Below, piece after piece: positions 24,341-35,301 of a stretch of DNA of 64,000 nt. The position numbers and the translations under genes were made by a program. This stretch comes from Coprinus comatus. Taxonomy: Eukaryota; Basidiomycota; Agaricomycetes; Agaricales; Agaricaceae. The notes below the pieces were generated by a model that did no database searches, had not been told where the DNA came from, and was given only the letters and a program-made list of their open reading frames with translations. The stretch spans positions 62,001-126,000 of the forward strand of contig JAWPGT010000010.1 in assembly GCA_034638255.1 (NCBI GenBank), read 5' to 3'. Within the stretch, counting starts at the first letter, position 1. Every line of letters starts with the position of its first letter.

Positions 24341-25240
24341 ATGCATATACCTATAACTTTCAATCCTTCCTCTTCTACTGAACAGAACCCAAAACCAAAA
24401 TTGCCATCAGCATTAGCCAAAATCTCAAGTGATGAAGTTGTTTTGATTGAATTACAAGGTTCATTAGAAGTTGAAGGTGGAGGAGATGATGGGAATGGGA
24501 AGAATGGAAAGTTTGTTGGAAAGTTGAGTATTGATGAGAATGGTTCTGTAAGTGTTCCTTACTTTCGTTTTTCATTTCCGGAAGTTATTAGTACTTGAGT
24601 GTTTTTTTTTTTTGTTATTTCTTTTCTTCCTTCGCGACGCGACGTGACGAGTGAAGGTGTCATGACATATTATTGGAAACGTTTATAATTCGAATTCGAA
24701 AATCGTTATCAAAATCATTCAATCTTCAACACTTCATGCTTCAAAATTCAAAATTCACCGATTTATATCCTTCAATTATTCCTTTTACATAAACTCATCT
24801 GATTTCTATTCAAAAAAAAACACGTATGATACTCATTCATCTAATATCCCGATTTATCAAATACCATTTATCCCAATCAATTCAAAAACATTCCCATCCC
24901 AATTCAAATTCTCAATTCACTCGTTTGACAGGGAAAACCAACGCTTCTCATTGGCCATCATGTCCTTGAAGGTAAAATCGCACAACTCGCCAAACCATTG
25001 GCGGTTCTTAACCGATCTATACCCGACGCTTCACCTCCAATTTCTTCGAGTCTCAAGGACCGCGGGGAGAATGATGACGAAGCTATGAATGTTGATGACG
25101 AGTCGCACACGCATACATCCATGTCAACACGTACACCGAGTCAAACACATTGGGAGGCTGTGGCTATTGTGAAGCGTAAAATTGTCTTCTCAAAACGGCC
25201 AATGCTACTGGTCGGGCACTCAACATCAAGCATAATTTAA
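24341..25240 (+). CDS. CTF8: CTF8, subunit of the Ctf18 clamp loader
   Basis: This is the small Ctf8 subunit of the alternative replication factor C (Ctf18-Ctf8-Dcc1), which loads PCNA and supports sister-chromatid cohesion. Two exons, 24341-24547 and 24932-25240, give about 171 residues. Exon 1 starts MHIPITFNPSSS and holds DEVVLIELQGSLEVEG and FVGKLSIDENGS. Exon 2 begins with the family motif GKPTLLIGHHVLEGKIAQLA, continues KPLAVLNRS and, after an acidic, Ser-rich loop, ends with the conserved HWEAVAIVKRKIVFSKRPM. The join after TCT|GTAAGT to ACAG|GGA is in frame and restores the motif. The intron is 384 nt, several times longer than neighbouring introns. The family assignment rests on these three conserved blocks in the right order and on the usual small size. 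Confidence 0.88.
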
Positions 25241-25650
25241 GTAAGGCATACGAGTTCTTGAATGTATAACTACTGTACAAATGATTGGTGTACACATAAC
25301 ACAGAATGAGAGGAGAAAAAACAGACGAAATATAAACACAATACAGGGTCGCAAGCGATAGTGGAGTTCGTTCGAGAACGAGGTGTGACACCAAAAAAAA
25401 TTATCCGAAACATAATAGTCACCTCGCTAGGTGGACATGAGGTACACCATGCGACAACGGCGAGCGAGAGACAACGAAGAAAGCATAGACTCGTCCTCAG
25501 AACGCTTGTGGGATAACAAGCAAATACAGGAGTATTAAAAGGAAATCCAGAGCCACTTGCAGGTATCTTTTTTGAAAGTATTAAAGGCAATGAGGTAGAG
25601 GAGAGGTAGATAAGGAGTGACGTTGAAGGATGGTGGCGAAGCGCGATCAA
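25241..25650. other. Intergenic between convergent genes
   Basis: This 410-bp spacer holds the 3' UTRs of CTF8 (plus) and the small Ser/Arg-rich protein (minus). Open frames on the minus strand here are uninterpretable shadows. No other feature was seen. Confidence 0.5.
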
Positions 25651-26421
25651 TTAGAAGCCATCAAAATGGCCCTTGAGTATCCTTTCTCCCATAGGTGAGG
25701 GCGCTCGACGAGGACGTCCCTCACCAGTGCTAATAGTTGCCGAACGACGAGGTTTGTTGATGAATGGTGGGTTAGGCGGAGAAGAACGAACAGCAGTATT
25801 GGGTGGAGGACTCGGGGGAGAGGCGGTTTTTGTAAAATCATTCTGATGTGACGTTGAGCCATACTGATTAACTAGGAAGATATACGCATAAACTCACCTT
25901 GGCGAAAGGAGCACTGGTCAAGGAAAGTCTCCGAAGAAGGCTAGTTCCTCGTTCGACGGTAGGGTCCGGAAGGGGATTGGCTTTAGGCTCTAAAAACCGG
26001 GTTGCCATCTGGGCACTGGCACGACGCATATGCGCAGCAGCGGGAATTTCTTTCTCGCCTTCCTCGTCTTCTGAATGATCCAATATGAGCGCAGTTCAAA
26101 CTAACAAAAGGACGGATGCTAACCTTCAAAAACTGGGGAGGGGCCACCGAACTTACGACGGAGGGGGAAGGTGGCAGTCCCATTCATCTTGGTTGGGGAC
26201 GGCAAAAAGTAGGAAAAGATGGGGGACGATGTAGGCGAGGGGATTGAAGTGCGCATGGAATTCAAAGAACCAGAGATTGGGGTGGGCAAGTCATAAGCTG
26301 AGCTCGCCGAGCCAGATGACGCAGACGACACGGAGCGTGCCCTCGAGCGTGCCTGAGAAATGGGGATAGGATCAGAGTGTTGAGCAGTGTTAACGTTTCC
26401 TTGCTTGTTTGTGTTGTTCAT
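25651..26421 (-). CDS. Small conserved Ser/Arg-rich protein, unknown function
   Basis: I do not recognise a function, but the frame looks real. Three exons join with good splice sites. Exon 1 starts MNNTNKQGNVNTAQHSDPIP at 26421 and ends KFGGPSPVFEG. Exon 2 carries EKEIPAAAHMRRASAQMATR and ERGTSLLRRLSLTSAPFAK. Exon 3 carries KTASPPSPPPNTAVRSSPPN and the C terminus PRRAPSPMGERILKGHFDGF, with the stop at 25651. The protein is about 200 residues, low in hydrophobic residues, and has many S/T-P and RxxS sites such as RRAS, RRLS and RRSAT, so it may be a phosphorylated, disordered regulator. The C-terminal PSPMGERILKGHFDGF block resembles one I recall in basidiomycete hypothetical proteins. Kinase control is inferred, not shown. 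Confidence 0.68.
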
Positions 26422-26439
26422 GATTACTAGTGTTGGATA

Positions 26440-26521
26440 TGCAGAGAAGAGAGCAGAAGAGAGAAGAGAGAAGAGAGATGGGAGGGAAAGCAACCAAGGG
26501 GACCTAGCGCTTATATATATT
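26440..26521 (-). promoter_or_regulatory. TATA-like element and pyrimidine-rich leader
   Basis: Upstream of the start codon at 26421 the minus strand reads a TATA-like run (plus-strand positions 26511-26520, ttatatatat) about 90-100 nt before the ATG. A pure CT-rich tract follows on the coding strand (plus-strand 26445-26490, GA-rich). A TATA box followed by a pyrimidine stretch is a usual core-promoter layout in filamentous fungi. This is a pattern match only. Confidence 0.5.
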
Positions 26522-29500
26522 CCAGGGACTAATTATTACAATCTCAATCACACTCGAGCACGTGCCCTGACGGCGGTCACTAAAAATACCCCAGTTGGTC
26601 CCTGCGTTTCCTTACCATTCCTGCCAGACCCGACTCTCCCTTCGCGTACCTCAGACACCCCTAGCATACGACGTGAGACTTGTACAATACAGGTAACGAT
26701 ATGGCTATTATGGCGGGGTGGATGGGCAACGAATATCCATTATTTATCTCCAGGATCTCGATCCATTCTCGCCTGAATCTGGGTGGATCACATGTGGCGG
26801 CTACCCCACACAGCAGGGCCCATTCCTTCCGAATCCGGAATGACTTGCTTCCGTCAATTGACTCTTCTCATCCCCTGCGGGTTTAGACACTCCAATTTGG
26901 GCACAGGATGACACACAACCTAGACACTCCCGCCTGTCTCCTCAGTCTCAACATGTTCCTTCATTCCCCACTCCCTCCATTTTTCATACAATAAAATAGA
27001 CCACAGTGAGAAACATCAGATAGATCTTCTTTTCGATCACAACAACATCAGCTACCCGACAGAACGGAGACAAGAAGCTGTTTCCATATGGCGTTACATA
27101 CCTTAGATTAGCACGACACCCTCCCAGGATATCTTCACCACCTTCCTCACTTGGGAAAATCTTTCCAACAGATTCATCCTTTGCAATTACCTATCTTCCC
27201 ACTCCCACTGTCTAGCTTACCTTACGACCGAGTTCGCGATGACGAATGCTCCAGCACTACCTGGAGAACTTATCATGTTACCCTGAATTTACATCACGGA
27301 CTTCTCTCTCTTGAGTATAACTTAAGACTGAGAGACTGATTGCAAATTGAACTTCGATCTCATGGCAACTCCCGGTGCCGTGTTTTCCCATATATTTCAT
27401 CCCTATGATATGTAAGGATATGTAGCAGGGAACATAGCCTTCAGATTCCACCGAAATACTCAACAAAAGGCCTGGAGTTTGTCAGATCCCCACATACGCA
27501 TCAAGCTGTGGATTCTTGTAACATCCGACTCGTTTGATAAATTTCTTACAAAGTTGTTGCCTCGACTGTCCTTTCCTACGTCTAGAACTTTCCCCTTTAA
27601 CCAGCCTTCGGGGAAACTCGCTCGGAGAAAGTGAATCCTGTTTGAGTCATCGCTCAGTAGTAACTTGCCTAGACTAGGCCTTGACCATCATAGTGATCAT
27701 CGAAGCCACTCCTCCATGGGGGGAGTGTACGAGAAATAAGTATACACAATTACACCTGGTGTTTCTATGTCGTGTCATATCTTTATCCACATATGCTGTT
27801 GTTTGGGGAACATCGACAACTACGCAGTTATAATAGCTAACCTCGGTAGAAGAATACTCCTTAGATAGTACTAGCAAATCACAGCCATGGTACTAAATAA
27901 GTTCATTCATTCCTTGAAACTGCCGCACAACTAACACTCGCATACACACTTCATCATCTCGGTTGATTAGATCAATCAATATGAGCACTCTGATCCTAAC
28001 TTTAACCACTACATCACATCCACATTTTGATTTTGTGTAGTATATGATAGTCATCGACGTTCAACATCAGATGATAATGTCGGATGATTCAAAGACGAAC
28101 TTGTAAACAAAACAGCTTTTGGACTAGTGTATGGGTATGCGTCGTTTTATCCGGAGATCGGTACGTGTTCTGTTGTATTTATATACATATAAAGTGATTC
28201 GCTGTTATCTTCGAAGCCCTGAATATAATAATAATATCCCCCTGGACCTGAACAAAAAAAGTCAATCGGAAATTACCTGAAATTACTTAAAAACTCATTA
28301 ACATCGTTACAACACCAAACGGTTAATCATTACAATATGATTATTTTTTTGATTTTAGGGTCAAAATGCCGAATCGGTGACCTCTATTATTTCTTCTTTC
28401 CGTATGGAGTTAAATGTACTGATCATGAAAGACCTTCGATTTATTTCGGTGCAGTACAGGTGCAGTATGTATGTAGATGTGTACAGATCAAACAAATAAC
28501 GTTACCTCCATGAATAACATGTCATTGAGTATCCATATCCATAACATCGCTCCACGAGGCACGAGGGTTTAGTACGAATGACCTTGTACCAGTTTGTACC
28601 CCATGACACTGTATGTGTAACATAACTAATATATAAAGTAAGACCTATCCATCGAAGGAAAGAAGATGTGTACTAACTTGAACAAAAAGGGTATGGATAT
28701 CTCCCTACCGAATCTTGGACTTACCTAACTATAGTAAGAGAATCGGAAATGTGCTTTAACTCGGAAGGTATATATACTTCTTTCATCGCCCCTTTCCCTA
28801 GTTAAGAGGAGGTCTCCTATTGTAGCCTAAAGCTGAAAGGCTTTCATTCAGATTCCGGAGGCTGTCAAGTAACCACAGTATCAATGGTATCATAGTACAT
28901 GTGCTATGTACGTCTCGGAATTCTCCGTCACACGATACTTTTCAATGCTGGACATCTGGCCATTGATTGACTTCGAGCTTCTGGAAAATCGGATTGGGAC
29001 TTTTTGGGAATTTAACAAAGCAACAGACTGTTGGATGATCGATGAAGACTTCAACTTTCTAGTAATATAAAAATATTGATATTGATGTTGATATTATAAT
29101 TCATCCTGAGAATTATGGTGAGATTCTGATTTTCCAGCAAGAAGTCTAATGTCAAGTTGACAACCGATGCGCAAAGTTCAACACATATGTACATATGTAT
29201 CCTAGAGTTCCATCTTCATCAATAATAAAAACGATCAGAATACGAATGTTATAGGTTAAACTTGTCACATCATCCTTTTACTATTGAAATCATCAAAAAA
29301 AACCTTCTTTCCATTGGCACCATATACTTACTCCATTAATAAACCATCCCCCAATCCCCAGCGATATTGCGGACCCGAGTGTTACACAAATACAAGCCAA
29401 GCCGGAGAGAAGCTTTCAAATCCAAATCCAAAACCTTAAGCCCTAGAGTTAGATCCTCATGTCTTAGGCCTCTAAAACTTGGTTCCCTCCAACCCCTGTC

Positions 29501-30584
29501 CCTTTTTTGTAACACACTAAGCTCTTAGTGGTATAGTTACAAGTATATGTGGTAGTATGTGGTAGTAGGTACCAGAGAACAGTCTTCTCTTTCCGAGGTG
29601 GACTCGGAGTCGTCCCCTAAGTCCCTTCATCATCAATATTTACATCTCCATCTCTTGCCATAAGCATCAGTTGCTATCCTTTCCTTCTACGATGATCGGC
29701 GTGTCCTTGGCCCAAGGACCAGGATATATGTAATTCAATTTTTATTTTTAAACTCTCACCTGGTTCATAGCTATGCATGTATTTGTTTCTATATCCCTAC
29801 GCTGAAGTTATTGCATCCCCTGTATATTAATATATATGGATATGTATTGTTCATTTAAACAACGATTAACGATGACCATGAAGTAATAACAGCAGTAAAA
29901 GAAACAGGAAAGAAACCTCTTACACTGTTACACATCGTGATGGCAATATATACTAGAAAAAAGGAGGTCAAGTATGTTTTAATCACACACATAATTATAC
30001 AATACACATAGCTCTCTTCATCACGATCAATGGCTATACAATAAAATGATATGGGAACTATCACTTTAAATTTTTCTTCTTTTAATAGTAGCATTAACAG
30101 CAATATCCCCTCGCGGATACTCGTCAATTGATGATGAACGAGATTAATCGGAGGTTACCATCCGTAGCAATTAAACCAAGTTTCCGTTACACAACTAGCT
30201 TAATATATCAAGCAGTAGTAAGGGTTTGAATTTTAATAATATTCTAGAACAAAGGTTAATACGACAGCTGCAAGAACCTCTCTTCAATATCACACATAAT
30301 CGAAGGCACCGGAATTGAAATATTATCACAAATTTCAACATGCAATTACAATTAGAAATAAGACAACATGACGTCCTTCTCCATAACAACAATTGCCTCC
30401 GATTACCTTTGATATCTCGTTTGCGAGTTTGGTCGAAATCTGATAGTTTCCGAAACGTACCTTTTGGCTTGCTCGTTTTTCTCCTTCGCAGTCCTTGATC
30501 TCTTGAACGCTCATTCGACAAAGACTTGCTTCAAATTCTAGGCATCGATCTCTTCATCTCCTAATCCGCTTCACCTCACCATTG

Positions 30585-30734
30585 TCAAACCCTTCCACCT
30601 CGACGACTAACAGCAACAACAGCAACAACCTCTTTGGCAATCCTCTCAGCATCAGCTTCCTCCTCTGTAGGGTCCAAAGGTATCTTGGTAATCGTGGTCG
30701 TATTTCTAACGAACCTTTGCAGTGAGTCCACCAT
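30585..30734 (-). CDS. Possible small open frame, 49 codons
   Basis: A minus-strand frame starts MVDSLQRFVRNTTTITKIPL and continues into an acidic helix-like segment, DPTEEEADAERIAKEVVAVV, before ending in a basic RRGGRV. The composition is far more protein-like than that of the surrounding sequence. A further coding-like piece with a good donor lies downstream on the same strand near 30440-30510 (MSVQEIKDCEGEKRASQK), in a different frame. Together they may be exons of an unrecognised small gene or remains of a decayed one. No family is recognised. Confidence 0.25.
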   Translation of the reverse strand: MVDSLQRFVRNTTTITKIPLDPTEEEADAERIAKEVVAVVAVSRRGGRV

Positions 30735-31344
30735 GTTTTCACAAAGCCGGTGGTCGCAGAGAGATCAAGAGGGGTAAATTTAAGGTTAGTCCAATGGTTA
30801 TAAACACAGGTTGAACGCAACGCAGAACCATGGACATTGTAACAGTAGTACAGATGGTGTGCTCTGTTGTGTTAGGATGAAAGGACGGTCACCCTTGGTC
30901 ACGGCTCCAGTTGCCGTCGCGTGATGTCACTTGTGTAAACTACCCCGTTCAACTTTGCACAACTTTGGCTTCGACACATTTAATACTGTAATGTTCAGTC
31001 CCAAAGACTCGCGTTTGGCGCTCAGCTGTGCACCCATTCTGACCTCTTTACTCTTTTTCGCGAGGATCTGTTAGACCTGCTTCCAGTACGTCGAAACTTC
31101 GGCTGGGAACTTATTACTAGTAGGGCAGCCGGACGAACTTACAAGTTAAGATGCGGTCACAATAGAGGACTGACAACCTGGGGCTTCAATAACACTAAGT
31201 GGATGTAACCTTGGAATCTGTCTATGATCGACTATCGACTAAAACACTAGTTACGTCGTGGATTTTGCATGCACACAGTCACCTCCACGCAGATAATACA
31301 GGTGGTTCATTTTGTTATCGCTTGGCACCAAACTTGAAGCTTTG

Positions 31345-31382
31345 TCTTTATCTCTATCTCTCTATCTCTCTATCTCTCTCTG
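31345..31382. repeat. TATCTCTC microsatellite
   Basis: A short tandem repeat of TATCTCTC-like units (pure pyrimidine apart from the A) lies in the gene-poor block. It is a simple microsatellite of about 38 nt with no visible link to a gene. Confidence 0.8.
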
Positions 31383-31701
31383 CTAGCTCTGGACTCACGA
31401 CTTCCTATTGAAATTACACGCGGGCTTCCCTGTTGGTACTTTCTCGCACGTGGAATCACGCGTGCTTTCGGATGAAATCCTGGAAAACACCAAAGGCCCT
31501 ACTACCTATGTTTAGTGAATCCGCAGTGACTTTATTCCTCGTGGTAGGGTCTACAGGCTAAAGCGAATGGGAAGATCAGCAAATAAAGCAAGGGATGCGT
31601 CAGTAGGCGACAAGAACCTTGTTATTATCTGGCACCCGTCGTTTTAATTGCACTAGTCCTAAAAATGGTTAACAATTGCAACTGCGTAATGCAATGACCA
31701 A

Positions 31702-33085
31702 TCATTTACCATCTTCCACAACTACTCTATAATATTCGAGCATCTTATCGGCGAACGTGTTCAAGTCGCCACTGACAAGCTCTTGGACCTGGGGATACGG
31801 TCAATAATTTAATCATCAAAAAATTCTTAATCAAAATGTTTCCCTTACCTGCTTAGGTTCCATTTCTCGCACAAGTGACATCCATTCGTTGCAGTGTACG
31901 GTTGCAACACCATTTTTGGGCATCTGGTAGAATTATGTTATTCGTTCCGAATGTAATAGTGTTACTTACGAAGTATAACAAGCGGTGCAGCATGATTCGT
32001 GAAAGGTTAGCAGAAACCTGTCGATGAGGATTAGAAACTGATTTTATTCTATCAAGCATTAGTTCGTACCCCTGGCGGTAAGGCAGGTTGGTAGACCGTC
32101 AGTGGTGGATACCAGACCTCATCTTCTGGAAAGTCTTTAGGTGCTCGAATCTTCGATTTGAAAGGTTTTTGTGCAGAGATACAGTATGCTTCAGGTTTAA
32201 GCTTGAATCTTTTGACCATCCGTACGAAGTCTGTTGGGTTTATCATAATGGAGAAACCTCTCAAGAACACAGTCATCTTCCAACTCGGGAATATGTCGTT
32301 GGGCTTGAATGTAAACACCCCACAATTATCGAATCCTTCACAATCATAGTACCCATCAAGTTCATGATCGGGGACTACTTTCAAATGCTTTGGTTCTGTT
32401 GATGATGGATCGTCGTGCGTCATCGGGGTGCCATAGAATCGATCTGCATTGTCGACTCCTGTTACCAGGAAGAGGGATCCATTGAGAAGTTCCAGATAGT
32501 CATCGTGACCCATGACCATATCATACCACTTCACCGCATGTCGTTTGATATACTCCCGGAGAAAATCGACTTCTGCGAGGTCCTGACGGTCAGCACCAAA
32601 TGGGAATCCAATTACAGCACCCTCAGCTCCAGGTGGGCAAATGAATTCATGCTCGCTATCAAAAATATCTGTTTTGTTTTGTTTTGCGATAGAGTGTGTG
32701 AATGTACTGACATTTCTTCAGAGCTTGGAGTGATGGCTGTAACTCCTCCTGTTGTGATCCATGTTCCTGGAGGAAAGAAAATCTTTTCTTCTCGAACCTC
32801 GGGCCGTTTGAGAGTCTCGAAAGTCGGGTAGTGGACTGGTACCCAAGGTGCTTGGACAGGGTGATCCTTGTTTTCAAAGACATTGAATAAATGCATAATA
32901 GCTCCTGGTGATGTTTTTCTGCTCATGATAACATCTCCGATGCAATAACCTCGTTGGGAGAAAGTGGGGAAATGGCCATAATTTGGTGCAACCTTTCCAG
33001 AAGGAAATCCATGTGTTAATGGGATCAAACAGCGTTGATACATGCGCTCTCTTTCTTGCCAGGACCAAGGACCGTTCTTCGCCAT
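31702..33085 (-). CDS. Agaricomycete-expanded protein of unknown function
   Basis: The protein starts MAKNGPWSWQERERMYQRCL and continues LIPLTHGFPSGKVAPNYGHF, YCIGDVIMSRKTSPGAIMHL and IFFPPGTWITTGGVTAITPS, then YLELLNGSLFLVTGVDNADR, FKPNDIFPSWKMTVFLRGFS and EDEVWYPPLTVYQPALPPG. The last two exons give MPKNGVATVHCNEWMSLVRE and VQELVSGDLNTFADKMLEYY, ending at 31702. I recall this architecture as a large uncharacterised family of mushroom genomes: an N-terminal PWSWQERERMYQRCL-type motif, a central LYLVTG strand, a VFLRGF strand and a C-terminal HD/HCN-W motif. No catalytic site is evident, nor a signal peptide or membrane segment. Its neighbour at 33360 belongs to a related-looking family and is divergently transcribed. 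Biochemical role is unknown. Confidence 0.7.
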
Positions 33086-33359
33086 TGCTGATTCACTTAT
33101 TGTAGAAGGGCTGTTAAGGAAGCAAGGAGGAGAACAATCCAAGTGGCACAATTTTTATCGACAAGTCAATCCGCAGTGACATAAGCGACACAAGCGGATA
33201 GTGCTTATTTCTGATTGGTAGCCTCTTGCATTGTCTCTAACATATAAATCAAAGCATATAGGAGACACGAGGAATACAACTGGATTGCTGCTGTTGTCTC
33301 TCTCCTAATAGTTGAGACTGGTACTCTTGAACGTGAACACCCCTCTCTGCTCGTTCGAC
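33086..33359. promoter_or_regulatory. Shared divergent promoter of the two unknown proteins
   Basis: The 274 bp between the divergent start codons at 33085 and 33360 should carry both promoters. A TATAAA-like hexamer on the plus strand at about 33243-33248 is about 115 nt upstream of the plus-strand start. The arrangement suggests joint control but does not prove it. Confidence 0.45.
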
Positions 33360-35008
33360 ATGTCTTCTGCTTCCTTGGATATTCCCACCGTAGAACCACA
33401 GCAACCTCATCCGAATCCACCCCAAACCGTGGGCGTTAACCACCCGATTATGAATGGCCCACCTGAACAAGATGTGCTAGTAATCAACAATGATCCTTCG
33501 ACATCGAAGAGCGAAGCCAGTCTGAGCTCACGTCAATTCTTTGAAAACGCCCACGATTTCACCTTAAATGGAGCGAGATTCACAACGGTTCAAGGAAATA
33601 TGAACCTCTTCCAAACAGTACATTTCCATGGTTGTCCTCCTCCAAATTACAATATCACATCACTACTACCACAAATGATCGGAGGGCACGTCATCAGACG
33701 ATCCGAAATAAACGAATTTCATCATCCGCCACATCCGGATCTTCAGGGTCGAGTGGCAAGTGCTAACCACTCTCCTTCCGTTCCTGCAACAGAAAAATAC
33801 GTCGGGAAACACGTCCAAGGAACGGGTTCCTTTGTACCACCCGTGCCACCTCAACAAGGTCAGGAGCCGTCGCCTCAGGTATTATTCGGTCGTACTGTCC
33901 CTTCGATAACTGTGATGACCTAACCTGGTTGGTCTATTTAGGGAATAGAAACGTTGAGTAGGAGTGGTGGAAATGTAGCTCCTCCAAAGGATGAAACAAT
34001 ACATGCGGTGGGTTTCTGACTGAACTACCGTAATTTCAGTTTCGACTCATGTATTTTTATTAAGCAACAAAGAGACGAGAAAAAAGCAAGTTGCTGGAGC
34101 ACTTTGGAGCGCATTAAGAATTTCTTTTTATCACCCTTTCAAGTGTGTACAATGATCTGCCAACCGTGCTATCACTAACCTCCGTTATTCAACAGAATAG
34201 ATCCAAGAGAAAGAATAAACTCTCATGCTGGAGTTACTTGACATTCCTCCTCCTTCAGAGGTGTTGTGACCCAGTCCTCGGGAGTCCCTTGGTACGACCA
34301 CAACAGGATATGGAAGCAGGGGACATTGGTCTGTTTGATCGCAATGGGAATTTTAGGGTTTTATACAACCTACGAATTCCAGGAAGAGGAGAAATAGCTG
34401 GATTCTCCCCACCGCCAGATTCGATCAAATTTGTTGAAAATGCATCAAAGACATCCATGTCGACAATTTACTCTCATCACTTGCTATTCAAGGCACAGTT
34501 ACCGCCTCTTGAATTCCACGTACAGTTTTCGAAAGACGAGGAACGATCATTATTCAAGGCGGATGGTACATCTTATATAGCTCAAGAACTTCTACCCACT
34601 CATGAACTTCGAGAGTGGATATTGTCGAAAAACCAATCATTGTTCAAAGAAACAAAACATCACCTCGGAAGACAAGCAACGAAGGGTTTTCATAGGCTTG
34701 TTTTCATAACATCGACGTCAAGCTTTCCTTCGTTTATGCATTTCTCATCCTTGCCAGCATCATCGAATGTAATCAACCCTTCTACATACAAGACAGAAAA
34801 TGTGAATTATACATTTTCTGTCCCTGATGGTGATTACCATAGTAGTAATTGGAAGGATGAATATGGATATCACAAAGTCACTCGCCATACAAAACCCGGA
34901 TTGTTTCTCACAACACACATCAAGGCGATGAGTATAGACGAGGAATATGGTATGATCAGCGCCGATGTTGATTGGGTTGATCACAAGACCGAGTTTGTTC
35001 CCATGTAG
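33360..35008 (+). CDS. Agaricomycete-specific protein of unknown function
   Basis: The start MSSASLDIPTVEPQQPHPNP leads through a Pro-rich disordered part to the motif FFENAHDFTLNGARFTTVQG, which I know from many uncharacterised mushroom proteins. Short introns near 33890, 34010 and 34145 join it to a small basic exon (ERIKNFFLSPFK) and a long last exon. The last exon holds MEAGDIGLFDRNGNFRVLYN, STIYSHHLLFKAQLPPLEFH, KGFHRLVFITSTSSFPSFMH and a C terminus with NVNYTFSVPDGDYHSSNWKD, ending at 35008. The GDIGLFDRNGNFRVLYN and LVFITS strands resemble the IGDV and LFLVTG strands of the divergent neighbour, so the two may share a fold. The join across 34145-34200 is the least certain. No enzymatic function can be claimed. 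Confidence 0.65.
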
Positions 35009-35301
35009 CCTTGTTAGTCTTTAGTATAACTTCATATATACCTATATATACGGTATGTAGTCCTAAAAGCCAGGGACGGTAAAAAGAAACATGTTGCACA
35101 AATTAATTTTGATGTCACATAGCAAATACCATGGTGTCCACATGGGTAAACACTATGGCCGGACTGCGGCAAACCATTGGTAACTTTACATACAACACCC
35201 GTCTAACGCGGGAGAAGCTCATGAGACCTATGCGGCACTTAAACAAAGGACGGGAATTTTTTTTTTACTACCATCCTTTGGTTTCGCTGTAGCCAATAGC
35301 T

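Larger units (their letters stand above)
26522..31701. other. Gene-poor block of about 5.2 kb
   Basis: No multi-exon gene could be assembled here. Open frames are short and scattered on both strands (for example 27151-27339 plus, 29855-30127 minus, 30195-30521 minus). None shows a known motif. The middle part (27.6-30.1 kb) is AT-rich, with many stops in every frame. The one coding-like piece, at 30585-30734, is listed separately, as is the TATCTCTC repeat at 31345-31382. No transposase, reverse transcriptase or terminal repeats were seen. It could hold a long 5' leader, a non-coding RNA, or decayed sequence. Confidence 0.45.

Noticed and set aside
27705..27732. Inverted repeat around ccatgg (hairpin candidate)
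   Set aside because: Arms of about six pairs with a mismatch are too short to claim a terminator or RNA structure.
29515..29575. tRNA-like string (agtggtatagtt) in the gene-poor block
   Set aside because: A D-arm-like stretch is present but there is no T-arm (GTTCRANNC), no acceptor pairing and no intact cloverleaf.
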